31,241 bases of DNA from DATEHQ01 sp035279525. Lineage in GTDB: Bacteria; Chloroflexota; Dormibacteria; Dormibacterales; Dormibacteraceae. Each line of letters opens with the position of its first letter. Within the stretch, counting starts at the first letter, position 1. Below, one piece after another: positions 22,040 to 30,128 of the stretch. Location of the stretch: contig DATEHQ010000063.1 in assembly GCA_035279525.1 (NCBI GenBank), forward strand, positions 1 through 31,241, written 5' to 3'. The position numbers and the translations under genes are program-made. The notes beneath the pieces are model-generated. The model was not told where the DNA came from. It saw only the letters and a program-made list of their open reading frames with translations, and did no database searches.

Positions 22040-22369
22040 ATGTCAAACATCCAGGCGGTCACGGACGGCGAGTTTGAGGCGGCTGTGTTGAAGGCCGACC
22101 GGCCGGTCCTGGTCGACTTCTGGGCGACCTGGTGTGGACCCTGCCGCATGATCGCTCCGATCGTCGAGCAGATCCACGGCGAGCTGGGCGACAAGATCAA
22201 GGTCATGAAGATGGACATCGACCAGAACCCGACGGTGCCGATGCAACTGGGGATCATGTCGATCCCGACCGTGATCATCTTCAAGGATGGCAAGCCCGCC
22301 GAGCGCACCGTGGGCTACCGCCCGAACATGAAGGGCGACCTCAAGGCCAAGCTCGAAGCCCTGATCTGA
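22040..22369 (+). CDS. trxA: Thioredoxin
   Basis: A complete 109-residue thioredoxin with the redox motif W31-C32-G-P-C35, the preceding VDFWATW strand, the buried Asp of VLVDFW, the cis-proline in SIPTVIIF and the C-terminal GYRPNMKGDLKAKLE helix. It reduces protein disulfides in the cytosol using thioredoxin reductase, which is not in this window. The ATG abuts the FmdB stop, so it is expressed with that zinc-ribbon protein. The 35-nt gap to tag carries no obvious terminator. Confidence 0.96.
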   Translation: MSNIQAVTDGEFEAAVLKADRPVLVDFWATWCGPCRMIAPIVEQIHGELGDKIKVMKMDIDQNPTVPMQLGIMSIPTVIIFKDGKPAERTVGYRPNMKGDLKAKLEALI

Positions 22370-22404
22370 GCCTGCCGGCCGGAATCAGTCGAGGCCCCGA
22401 CGGC

Positions 22405-22974
22405 GTGGCCCGATGTTCCTGGGCATACTCGGACGTCCTCTACCGCGGGTACCACGATCTCGAGTGGGGCCGGCCGTCGAGGGATGACCAGAGGCTGTTC
22501 GAGAAACTGTGTCTCGAAGGGTTCATGTCCGGGCTGAGCTGGCTGACGATCCTCCGCAAGCGGGAGAATTTCCGAGCCGCCTTTCGAGGCTTCGACCCGG
22601 GAAAAGTCGCTCGGTTCTCGGCCCGCGACGTGGCGCGATTGATGGGCGACGCAGGCATCGTGAGGAATCGCGCCAAGATCGAGGCCACGATCAACAACGC
22701 GCGGCGTCTGCCGGCGCTGATCGATGAGTTCGGAAGCCTGGCCGCCTACGCGTGGGCATTCGCTCCCCGGCCGCGCAAGCGTCTTTTGACATGGCCCGAG
22801 TTCACGCGGGCAGGGGTGATTCCGGAGGCCGCCGCGATGAGCACGGACCTTCGCCGGCGCGGCTGGGGCTTCGTCGGACCGACCACGGTCCATTCCTTCA
22901 TGCAGGCGATGGGGCTGGTCAACGACCACGTCCGCGGCTGCGAGGTCGGTAAGGAGATCCTGCGTCTGAAGTGA
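22405..22974 (+). CDS. tag: DNA-3-methyladenine glycosylase I
   Basis: The enzyme excises 3-methyladenine from alkylated DNA. The 189-residue protein has all the family marks: RCSWAYSD, YHDLEWGRP, FEKLCLEGFMSGLSWLTIL with the catalytic-pocket Glu, and the zinc ligands C4, H17 and the His/Cys of NDHVRGCE near the end. GTG at 22405 gives the standard N-terminus MARCSWA and has GAGG 10 nt upstream. The frame is open further upstream through trxA, but that translation is not protein-like. Its stop overlaps the next gene's GTG by 4 nt. Confidence 0.94.
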   Translation: MARCSWAYSDVLYRGYHDLEWGRPSRDDQRLFEKLCLEGFMSGLSWLTILRKRENFRAAFRGFDPGKVARFSARDVARLMGDAGIVRNRAKIEATINNARRLPALIDEFGSLAAYAWAFAPRPRKRLLTWPEFTRAGVIPEAAAMSTDLRRRGWGFVGPTTVHSFMQAMGLVNDHVRGCEVGKEILRLK

Positions 22975-23579
22975 GGCCGATCTACGCGACGAGCGCATTG
23001 GCCTCGAGCCTCTACTCGATGGTCATCGTCGTCTGGATCGTCTCGGAGGCGACAGTCCTGATCCGCACGATCGGGTCGGTCGGGGCGCGAGCGCATTTGG
23101 CGGCCCGCGGTCAGGACCGGTCCTCCGGTCCTCTGCTTTTTGCCGGCGTCCTGCTCGCGCTTTGGGTCGGCGCTGGGCTGGCCCAGGCCGTGCGAGGCGC
23201 TGCCATGGGATATCTCCGGCCCGAGCTCTTTGCGTTGGGCTTCCTTCTGGCGCTCGCGGGTATCGCCGTGCGCTGGTACGCGATCGCAACGCTCGGACGC
23301 TTCTTCTCGATGCGCGTTCGGACCACACCCGACCAGCAGGTCGTCGTGTCGGGGCCTTATCGGTTCGTCCGCCACCCGAGCTACACCGGCGCCTTGATGA
23401 CGGTGCTTGGCGTGTTGCTGATGTCGACCAACTGGTTGGCCCTCGCGTGCTTCGTGATCGCGCTGCCGGGGTTCGCCTACCGGATCCATGTCGAGGAGGG
23501 GGCGCTGGTCGAGTCCCTCGGCGACTCCTACCGGCGGTACATGCACCGCTCCAAGCGCCTGGTGCCGTTTCTGATCTGA
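22971..23579 (+). CDS. Isoprenylcysteine methyltransferase-like (ICMT family) membrane protein
   Basis: The 202-residue polytopic protein has about five helices and the ICMT/phospholipid-methyltransferase block GPYRFVRHPSYTGALMTVLG followed by ALPGFAYRIHVEEGALVESLGDSYRRYM, where the R-HP and EE residues bind S-adenosylmethionine and the substrate head group. Bacterial members methylate varied lipids or small molecules; the substrate is unknown. The GTG start overlaps the tag stop (GTGA), so the two are coupled, although no functional link with DNA repair is evident. Confidence 0.85.
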   Translation: MRPIYATSALASSLYSMVIVVWIVSEATVLIRTIGSVGARAHLAARGQDRSSGPLLFAGVLLALWVGAGLAQAVRGAAMGYLRPELFALGFLLALAGIAVRWYAIATLGRFFSMRVRTTPDQQVVVSGPYRFVRHPSYTGALMTVLGVLLMSTNWLALACFVIALPGFAYRIHVEEGALVESLGDSYRRYMHRSKRLVPFLI

Positions 23580-23594
23580 TACTTACTCAGGTAG

Positions 23595-24206
23595 ATGGAA
23601 GACCGGGACCTCGAGGCGCGCCAGGAGGCGAGCAGCCTCGGCAGGGTCGAAGCATTCAGCGACGGCGTGATGGCGGTGATCATCACGATCATGGCCTTCC
23701 AGCTGAAGCCGCCTGCCACCCCCGACGCGGCGGGGATGGCCGACCGGCTGCCCGAGCTGCTGGTCTACGCCTTGAGCTTCGCCTTCGTCGGCATCTACTG
23801 GAACAACCACCATCACCTGCTGCGCAGCGCCGCGCGGCTCAGCGCCGCCGTGATGTGGTCCAACCTTCTTCTGCTGTTCTGGCTTTCGTTGATCCCAGTC
23901 CTTACGGCATGGATCGCGAACGATTACGCGAGGAACCTGCCGGCGGCGGTGTACGGGATCGACGCGCTCCTGGCCGCGCTCGCCTACTTCGCGCTGGTGC
24001 GAGCCCTGATCAGCGCCAACGGTCGCGACTCAACGCTCGCGCGGGCTGTCGCTCGAGATGTGAAGGGACGCGTATCGATGGTTCTATATGTCGCCGGAGT
24101 GGTGAGTGCCCTGATCATTCGCACTCCCTGGGTCGCCTATGCGCTTTACGTCGCCGTGTCGGTGATGTGGATCGTCCCCGATCGGCGACTGGCGCCATCA
24201 AAATGA
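23595..24206 (+). CDS. TMEM175-family (DUF1211) potassium channel-like protein
   Basis: Residues 17-25 read RVEAFSDGV, the hallmark of helix 1 in TMEM175 proteins, followed by MAVIITIMAFQL; WNNHHHLLRSA follows the third helix. About six helices in 203 residues correspond to one TMEM175 repeat, so four subunits would be needed for a bacterial channel. Bacterial members conduct K+ with modest selectivity. A short AGG precedes the ATG by only a few bases. It starts 15 nt after the methyltransferase and its stop lies 12 nt before tRNA-Sec, with no terminator seen between them. Confidence 0.88.
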   Translation: MEDRDLEARQEASSLGRVEAFSDGVMAVIITIMAFQLKPPATPDAAGMADRLPELLVYALSFAFVGIYWNNHHHLLRSAARLSAAVMWSNLLLLFWLSLIPVLTAWIANDYARNLPAAVYGIDALLAALAYFALVRALISANGRDSTLARAVARDVKGRVSMVLYVAGVVSALIIRTPWVAYALYVAVSVMWIVPDRRLAPSK

Positions 24207-24218
24207 GGTTCCGGACGC

Positions 24219-24317
24219 GGGGATGAACGAGGACTGGTGTCCTCCGCAGTCTTCAAAACTGTCTGAGAGGCGCTGTGAGGTGTCTCTGGTGGGTTCGATT
24301 CCCATCCATCCCCGCCA
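24219..24317 (+). tRNA. selC: tRNA-Sec (anticodon TCA)
   Basis: The 99-nt sequence folds as selenocysteine tRNA. It has a G-start acceptor GGGGATG paired with CATCCCC, a 6-bp D stem GAGGAC/GTCCTC with the 4-nt loop TGGT, an anticodon arm GCAGT-CTTCAAA-ACTGT with TCA at 24253-24255, a long variable arm (24263-24287), a T loop TTCGATT, discriminator G and an encoded CCA (24315-24317). The long variable arm and 4-nt D loop exclude a suppressor or Trp tRNA. Acceptor plus T stem total 13 bp, but position 8 is A opposite C, so the split looks like 7+6 rather than the bacterial 8+5. It implies SelA, SelB and SelD elsewhere in the genome. Confidence 0.93.
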
Positions 24318-24425
24318 AATTCGGGCTCATAGCAGCCAACATGACAGCATGGATCACGTCGTTTGAATAATTGTTTCCAAAGATGACAGCGACAGCACCG
24401 ACGCCGCAATGGAGGCGATGAGGTG

Positions 24426-24773
24426 ATGGCGATCACGACCTATAAGTCGCACGACAAATTCGTGGTTAGTGTGTCTCCCCCTGATGGCCCCTTATCGAGA
24501 AGCAAAGGGCCGATGGCCCCCGATGAAATCTTCGACAAACTGATCGACCTTGGCTGCCATACGACCGACATCAGCGACGCCTTCTGCGCAGCCGATCCCT
24601 TCTGGACGCGCAAAGAAGGTCAGACGAAGCATTCGGAGAGCGGAGTCTTGATGGCACGCCGGACATCCCACCATCCGGGCAAGATGCTATTTGCTGTTCC
24701 GCCGGACACTCTTGTTTGGGCGATCCACGAAATCGGCTTAGCCAAATCGGCCGATCTGTTGGTCAGCCGCTGA
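24426..24773 (+). CDS. Orphan hypothetical protein (115 aa)
   Basis: I do not recognise this protein. It is soluble, of mixed composition, with no signal peptide. Visible stretches are KFVVSVSPPDGPL, DEIFDKLIDLGCHTTDISDAF and KMLFAVPPDTLVWAIHEIGLAKSADLLVSR. GGAGG at 24411-24415 lies 10 nt before the ATG at 24426; a GTG sits one codon earlier. A possible -10 (AATAAT, 24366-24371) lies upstream in an AT-richer patch. Local GC is lower than in the neighbours and it directly follows a tRNA gene, a common site for insertions, so transfer is possible. Its end overlaps the convergent membrane gene by 11 bp. Confidence 0.65.
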   Translation: MAITTYKSHDKFVVSVSPPDGPLSRSKGPMAPDEIFDKLIDLGCHTTDISDAFCAADPFWTRKEGQTKHSESGVLMARRTSHHPGKMLFAVPPDTLVWAIHEIGLAKSADLLVSR

Positions 24774-25485
24774 GGATGCCCAGCCACCCGATCCCGAACG
24801 CGATGCTGATGACGAAGGCCCCGTAGCGAAGCAGCCACTCGATCCGGCCGCCCTCGCGCTCGGCGATCTGTCGTGGCGCATAAATGAGCATCGCGTAATA
24901 GATCGCCGAGAACGCGGCGAGGAACAGCAAGATCGGTGTCGTCGCGTGGAGGTTTGCGAATGCCGCCTGCCTCAGCGCGCCCACGTCCGAGGGCCGCACC
25001 ACAGACTCGATCAAGGTCCAGTACAGGCCGCCTGAGACGGCGACGAACGGACTGACCAGCACGCGGCGGACCGTCGTCGTCAAAGGCGGTGCCACAAATC
25101 GGACCAGGACCGCGGCGACGCCGGTGATGACCAATGCGGCGAGCACAAGTGACGATGGTGTGTCCAATGCAGTGAAACCCGAGATGGTGACCAGCAGCAG
25201 TCCACCGACGAACGGACCGAGCGCCCCGCGCTGGATCATGCCCTGCCTGGGAGAACCGTCCGGCACGGACGTCTGGCGCGCGGCGACGCACACAATCACC
25301 CCCAGCACCGCGCCGATGCGAAGCAGGCCGGGAAGCGGCTCGCCGGGGTCGAACGGCCCCTTGTCCCCACCCAGGCGGTAGAAGAGCGGGCTGATGATGG
25401 CGACCCAGCCTGCAAGCACGAGGTCTTCCAACCTGAGAGCGACCGATAGCCGAGAGCGCGAGTTGGCCGCCTCGGTCACATTCAC
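24763..25485 (-). CDS. Polytopic membrane protein, last gene of the envelope operon
   Basis: About seven hydrophobic helices fill 240 residues (for example LVLAGWVAIISPLFYRL, FVGGLLLVTISGF, LVLAALVITGVAAVLV, ILLFLAAFSAIYYAMLIYA, GAFVISIAFGIGWLGIL), with only short loops and no recognisable catalytic motif. No family is identified. The GTG start lies 10 nt after the stop of the giant lipoprotein gene, so it is part of the five-gene minus-strand operon; a second in-frame GTG two codons later is possible. It probably forms the membrane base for the large outer protein, which is inference from linkage. Confidence 0.75.
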   Translation of the reverse strand: MNVTEAANSRSRLSVALRLEDLVLAGWVAIISPLFYRLGGDKGPFDPGEPLPGLLRIGAVLGVIVCVAARQTSVPDGSPRQGMIQRGALGPFVGGLLLVTISGFTALDTPSSLVLAALVITGVAAVLVRFVAPPLTTTVRRVLVSPFVAVSGGLYWTLIESVVRPSDVGALRQAAFANLHATTPILLFLAAFSAIYYAMLIYAPRQIAEREGGRIEWLLRYGAFVISIAFGIGWLGILSG

Positions 25486-25495
25486 GGCGCAGGTG

Positions 25496-28400
25496 TCAAA
25501 CGCAGCCCTTGTCGATCAGCGTGATGAGGACGAACCCCACGCCCATCGCAGCGTCCAGGCCCGCGAAGCCGGCCTCCGCGAGTCCGAGCCACGGTTGAGC
25601 GGCGCTGAACGGAGTGCCCGGGTCGGCCTCGTGGTTGAAGATCGCGGCGACACATAGGACCGAAGCCAGCGTGTTGATGCCGAGGCAGAAAAACGGAAAC
25701 ACCGCGGCCGCGAAAGAGCACATGATCGCAATGATTGCGACCTGGAGCGCGAAGCTGTCGGAGTTGCTCATGTGGCAGGCGGCCCTCACGAATCCACCGC
25801 CGGTGCTGTCGAGCAGCACCGCCTTGGCCACGCCCATTTCACGATGCACGGCCCAGAAGGCGTCGGCTGCGCCCGCGGCCGGCAGGACGAGGTGATAGTC
25901 GCCGTACGCGCCGGTGACTTCCTTCCACGTCTCGAGCTTCTCCGCCGGCACGGTTTTCAGCCAGTTGGCGAGCCCGCCGAAGTCGTCGTTCTGAATCCCG
26001 ATCAACTGAACCCCCGACAGGCGCGTGTAGGCAGTGTCGGTAAAAGTCGCCGCCTCGTTGGCGCACTCGAGGACCGAGGTGGCGATCGCGGCTTTGAACG
26101 CCGCGTGCCTGTCGCCGGACAGCGGTACCAGCTCGTTGAGGCCGACCGCCAGGTCAGCGTGAGCCTCGATCGTGGTCGGGTTGGGGGCGCGTCCCTGGAT
26201 GATCGCCACCCTCGTCCCAGGTACGCAGGCGGGGTCCACAGCGGTCGGGCGCAACAGCGACGGGAGAAAGACTGGGGTCGAGCGAACGCCATTGGGAACC
26301 GCTTTCAGTATCGCGTCGCTGCCATTGCCCCAGATCGGCACCAGCGGCGCTGCGCTCAGGTAGGACGCGATCACGTCATCCAGCAATGCAGCCTGGGTTG
26401 GCGTTCCCGGCTCGACCGCGATGTTGGTCGTGCCATCCATCGCCGCGCGTGTCTCGAGCACGGCGTTTGGATCCGACTGGCCGGCCAGCGGGTCGCTGCG
26501 CAGCTGTACGCCGGCGATGCGCCGCTCGGCGTTCAGGTTGGCGTACTGGATCGTGACATATAGGCCGGCGAAAGAAGGCGGTGGCAGCGGCTGCGCCGGC
26601 ACCTGGTAGGTGGCGCTCGCCCCCGGCTGCGCTTGCCCCGCAAGACTGACCGTGACCGTGCGCTGGGCGGGACCGGTGGCCGGCGCCTGGTAGCGGATGC
26701 GGTAACCGCCGCCGACCCATCTCGCCGCCTGCGCGCCGGCGAGGCTCGCGACCTTGGCGGGTGTCGCCCCGTCGCCGATGTCAAGCAGCTGGCCGCCGCT
26801 CATCGAGGTGATCAGCTGGGCGTTGTTCGTCTTCACGTTGCCGACCGGCATGAAGTACACCGGCACCCCGGACGCGACCAGGCGGCGCTGAAAGTAGGCG
26901 GTCCTGGGCGTGTTGGGGTCCAATACGTCGGCGTCGCCGACCGCGATCACGGCGCTGATGCGCTGGTCGACCGCAGCACCGCCGACGCTCCGCCATGGGT
27001 CGTCCGCGTCCGTGATGCCTGTGAACAAGGCGACCAGGCCGGCCTGGGTGGGCGGCGCCCAGCCGTTTGGGTCGGGCTCGTAGCCAGGCCGAATCACCTG
27101 CACGTCGAACGGCGTCTTTGCCGCTTGCGCGACGATCGCCGCCGCAAGCGCTGCCGGGAAGGCTTGCTTGGCGGCGTTGCTCTTGAACGTGGTGGGGTCG
27201 GGCAAGCCCTCGTAGATCACCAGGACGCGGGCCCGTGGCTGGCTGTCCGCGTTGGAGTAGAGCACGAAGCTGTCGACGGCGGTGCCCTGCTCCTTGATGC
27301 TGAACGCCGGGCCGTCGAGGCCCGGAACCGGGTTGCCGCTGCTGTCGACGAGCGCCAGCTCCAGGTAGACATCGGGAAACGACGCGGCCGACACGGTCGC
27401 CGCGATCGACTTGACCCGCGCCAGCGCGGCCGCGCGATCCGCGCCGGTCAGCACCTTGATCCGGCCGAAGGGGCCCGCCACCCCCGCGCTCGGGTCGGCG
27501 GGCTCGGTCGTCGGGCCCAGCACGTCGCCGTGGACCGTGATGTAGGGGCCCATCGCGATCAGCGCCGCCTGCTTGTCTGCCGGTACGGAGTCGTTCTGCA
27601 GGCGCAGCATCGGCACCCTCAGCGGCAGGTTTGCGAGGCGCGAGTCCAGGATCGCTTTCGGTCCCTGCGGCGGAACAAACGCCAGGACCACCTGGTGGCC
27701 GAAGACCTGGTCCGCCGGCCAGCTCGCCTTGACCAGGTCGATGACCTGCTGGCGCGACGTGGTCGCACCGGGCGCGGCGTTGCTCAGGACGGACACCGTG
27801 ATGTTGACGTTCTGCAGCGAGTCCTCACCGCCGGGCGCCGTGTGCGCGGGCGCGCTGTCGACGACGCCGATGTCACCGATCGCGAGCGCGTACCGCTGCT
27901 TGCCCGCGTCCTCGTACACGACCACCGGCACGTGCGAGGGGAGCAGGTCGTTCCGGGTGTGTGCGCTCTGCGCCGTCATGGGCAGAGCGCCGAGGATCGC
28001 GGCGGCCTGGTCCGACCCCGGGCTGAAGGCGTGCTGAGCAGCCGGCGCGGGAACGCCCGCCTGCCGTAGCAGCTGCCGAGCGAGTTCGACGCGAGCCTTG
28101 TCCGGCGCAAACCCTGGAGCCGGTCGGGCCTTGTAGAGAGAGGCCACGGTGACACCCGCCGGGCGATCGCCGATCTGCACCTCGGCCTTGAATCCGGCCT
28201 GAGTCAGTAGGTCGGCCATCAGATCGGCGCGGTCGCGCAGCGTGCCCAGTCCGCCGCGCAGGGTGGCGGCGGTTCCCCAGCGCCGGCTCCAGGCGGGATC
28301 GCCCGCGCCCTCGATGATGGGGATGACGGCGATCCGGTCGCGGACGAACTCGACGATCTTGGTGGCGTCTTGGGTCGCCACGACATCGGCCGCGCGTCGA

Positions 28401-28600
28401 GCCAGGTGGTCGGGGCTGGACCGCACCGCCTGCTGCAGAAGCTTCAGAGCCGACTCGATCGGGCTGTTGCCCGGGGGAATGGGGATGCTGCCGGACGACG
28501 TCTGGCTCGCCTGGCCGAACGTGCAGCTGTCCAGCCACAGCAGGATCGACGCTGCGCCGGTCGCAAGCATGAACTCGCGACGGGACAGACCCTTGGTCAT
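25496..28600 (-). CDS. Giant Tat-type lipoprotein with transglutaminase-like and vWA-like regions
   Basis: From ATG 28600 the product is 1034 residues. S6-R7-R8-E-F is a twin-arginine motif, followed by a hydrophobic stretch and a lipobox-like LWLDSC (C26), so it is probably exported folded and lipid-anchored. Residues ~35-155 resemble a transglutaminase-like fold (TLRGGLGTLRDRADLMADLLTQAGFKAEV), but the Cys expected in that loop is absent. Residues ~455-605 look vWA-like (RVLVIYEG, ISAVIAVGDAD, PVYFMPVGN), with no clear MIDAS DxSxS. Residues ~940-990 are strongly hydrophobic. The start overlaps the upstream gene's stop (ATGA). No characterised homologue is recognised. Confidence 0.82.
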   Translation of the reverse strand: MTKGLSRREFMLATGAASILLWLDSCTFGQASQTSSGSIPIPPGNSPIESALKLLQQAVRSSPDHLARRAADVVATQDATKIVEFVRDRIAVIPIIEGAGDPAWSRRWGTAATLRGGLGTLRDRADLMADLLTQAGFKAEVQIGDRPAGVTVASLYKARPAPGFAPDKARVELARQLLRQAGVPAPAAQHAFSPGSDQAAAILGALPMTAQSAHTRNDLLPSHVPVVVYEDAGKQRYALAIGDIGVVDSAPAHTAPGGEDSLQNVNITVSVLSNAAPGATTSRQQVIDLVKASWPADQVFGHQVVLAFVPPQGPKAILDSRLANLPLRVPMLRLQNDSVPADKQAALIAMGPYITVHGDVLGPTTEPADPSAGVAGPFGRIKVLTGADRAAALARVKSIAATVSAASFPDVYLELALVDSSGNPVPGLDGPAFSIKEQGTAVDSFVLYSNADSQPRARVLVIYEGLPDPTTFKSNAAKQAFPAALAAAIVAQAAKTPFDVQVIRPGYEPDPNGWAPPTQAGLVALFTGITDADDPWRSVGGAAVDQRISAVIAVGDADVLDPNTPRTAYFQRRLVASGVPVYFMPVGNVKTNNAQLITSMSGGQLLDIGDGATPAKVASLAGAQAARWVGGGYRIRYQAPATGPAQRTVTVSLAGQAQPGASATYQVPAQPLPPPSFAGLYVTIQYANLNAERRIAGVQLRSDPLAGQSDPNAVLETRAAMDGTTNIAVEPGTPTQAALLDDVIASYLSAAPLVPIWGNGSDAILKAVPNGVRSTPVFLPSLLRPTAVDPACVPGTRVAIIQGRAPNPTTIEAHADLAVGLNELVPLSGDRHAAFKAAIATSVLECANEAATFTDTAYTRLSGVQLIGIQNDDFGGLANWLKTVPAEKLETWKEVTGAYGDYHLVLPAAGAADAFWAVHREMGVAKAVLLDSTGGGFVRAACHMSNSDSFALQVAIIAIMCSFAAAVFPFFCLGINTLASVLCVAAIFNHEADPGTPFSAAQPWLGLAEAGFAGLDAAMGVGFVLITLIDKGCV

Positions 28601-29517
28601 CCGGCTCTCTGGAGCGAGATGCTCTGGCCGCCCATCACCACGGTCAGCCGGCCGCCCACGATCCATGCGTCGACGCCCTCGGTCGCGCCGGCCACGTCAG
28701 CGACGAGTCGACCGTTCGCATCGACGGACCAGTGCCCCTGCTGGCGCATCCCGCCCATTGAAGAGGTCATCGACGCGGTCCCGTCGGCGTCAAAGACGAG
28801 GGTGATCATGGGGTTGCGCCACGTGCCCAGGATCGCCTGGGCGAGCGGACGCGAATCGCGCGCCGAGGCAGGCGGGGGCGATCCATCGGCGGAGAACTGG
28901 CCTTTCATCGCGTTGCCGATCGCGGCCAGCTCCGCGCGCGCGTCCGCGTTGCCGCGGAACGCCTGCTTCGCGTCGCGCAGGGCAACCGTCGGGTCGGTCA
29001 TCGCTCCCTGCGGAAGTGGGCGGTCGGCCAGCTGTTCGAGGTTGATCAGCCGGTGGCTGACCGGCAGGTAGTAGATGCGCACCATCCCGGCCTCGGGGAT
29101 CGACTGGTACCACTGCGCGTTCGTCTCTGCTCTCACCTCACCGACCTTCACGTGGTAGGTCGTGCTCGAGCTGCCCTTTACGTGCGTCGTGTTCGCCCAT
29201 TTCGTGACGGCGCCCTCCAGCGATTCGACCCGCCCGTTTCGCACGTCGCGCGTCATCGCGTCCGCGCCCAGGAAAGCGCGGACGAACAGCGCTCCGGCGA
29301 TGACCAGGAAGGCGATTCCGACGAGCGGTTTGGTGGTGGCGTAGCTTGCGGGGCCCGGCGCGAACCAGACGAGAAGGCCGAGGATCGTGCAGACGACGGC
29401 GAAGTAGAGCTCGTTGCCGCGAGTGCCGCGTGACATCGAGCGGTAGTTCTTGCGCTGAGCGTCGGTGAGCTTGCCAGCTCGATTCGCTTCGAGCGCGTCT
29501 GGCGCCAGGGCGGTCAT
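28597..29517 (-). CDS. Two-helix membrane protein with C-terminal lipocalin-like segment, unknown
   Basis: The 306-residue protein has a polar N-terminus, two helices (~36-54 and ~63-84), a strand-rich cytoplasmic or outer domain (~95-160, ending VRIYYLPVSHRLINLE), a charged helical linker, and a C-terminal region from ~230 (ILGTWRNPMITLVFDADGTASM, GHWSVDANGRLVADV) that resembles small beta-barrel, lipocalin-like stress domains. The family is not recognised. Its ATG overlaps the lipoprotein stop and its TGA overlaps the start of the giant Tat lipoprotein, both by 4 nt, so strict translational coupling is expected. Confidence 0.75.
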   Translation of the reverse strand: MTALAPDALEANRAGKLTDAQRKNYRSMSRGTRGNELYFAVVCTILGLLVWFAPGPASYATTKPLVGIAFLVIAGALFVRAFLGADAMTRDVRNGRVESLEGAVTKWANTTHVKGSSSTTYHVKVGEVRAETNAQWYQSIPEAGMVRIYYLPVSHRLINLEQLADRPLPQGAMTDPTVALRDAKQAFRGNADARAELAAIGNAMKGQFSADGSPPPASARDSRPLAQAILGTWRNPMITLVFDADGTASMTSSMGGMRQQGHWSVDANGRLVADVAGATEGVDAWIVGGRLTVVMGGQSISLQRAG

Positions 29518-30128
29518 GGCAGGCGGCTGACAGCGGTAGAAGCCTGCGCCTCCATCGCCGAGATGGTCGGGACGCCGTGGTTGGCGGCGATGTCGACGAT
29601 GGCCACGAACGCCGGCCCCTTGAGCAGATAGACCCCGGTTCCGGACAGGGTGACGCCGTTGAGGCTGCCGCTGAACGTGCCCGCGGCGGCTCGGTCCGCG
29701 CCGGTGATGTTGGTGTCAGCGACGTTGACCGTGAGGTGAGACTTGGCCGTGCTGTTGAGCTGGGCCTCGACCTCGGCCTTCTTCGCGTCCCACTGCGATT
29801 GCGCGGTTGCGGCGTCCGACGCGATGCCCACGAACACCTCGAATACGTCGGTGGTTTGGGCGCCGTAAAAGCAGAGCTTGCCGCCGCCGGAGGTCGTCTC
29901 CGTCTTGCCTGCGCCGTAAGTCACGCCGGTCAGCGACGACGCCTCGCCCATCGTCACCAGCTGGCACGGGTCGGTGGTCGTGGCCACGGCCGAAGCGGTC
30001 GCTGCCGCGCTGGCGCTGGCCGTGCTGCTGGACGCGGGTGAGGTGTTCGCGGGGTTGTTCGAGCTGCTGCATGCGGCGAGTAGCGCCACTGCAAGGCCCG
30101 CCGTCAAACCAAACCATCTACGCGACAT
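29514..30128 (-). CDS. Secreted lipoprotein with Ser/Ala/Thr-rich linker (DUF3558-like)
   Basis: A short N-terminus MSRRWFG, a hydrophobic core and the lipobox LLAAC define a type II signal peptide; two Arg after Ser could also allow Tat export. A linker of ~30 Ser/Ala/Thr residues leads to a domain of ~150 residues (DPCQLVTMGEASSLTGV, a Cys in KLCFYG, and a final GPAFVAIVDIAAN) resembling actinobacterial DUF3558-type lipoproteins; that match is tentative. ATG at 30128 is selected because AAGGAG lies 9 nt upstream; the ATG at 30137 directly abuts this Shine-Dalgarno. The start lies 11 nt inside the end of the preceding gene. Confidence 0.8.
   Translation of the reverse strand: MSRRWFGLTAGLAVALLAACSSSNNPANTSPASSSTASASAAATASAVATTTDPCQLVTMGEASSLTGVTYGAGKTETTSGGGKLCFYGAQTTDVFEVFVGIASDAATAQSQWDAKKAEVEAQLNSTAKSHLTVNVADTNITGADRAAAGTFSGSLNGVTLSGTGVYLLKGPAFVAIVDIAANHGVPTISAMEAQASTAVSRLP

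Noticed and set aside
22132..22404. In-frame upstream extension of tag into trxA
   Set aside because: The translation is antigenic-frame noise inside trxA; GTG 22405 gives the conserved N-terminus with Cys4 and His17 correctly placed.
24219..24317. Opal-suppressor or tRNA-Trp reading of the TCA tRNA
   Set aside because: The 99-nt length, long variable arm, 6-bp D stem and 4-nt D loop are specific to tRNA-Sec.
24146..24436. Minus-strand frame running through the tRNA-Sec gene
   Set aside because: It translates the complement of the tRNA, a familiar false protein (GGDGWESNPP-type), and is not a gene.
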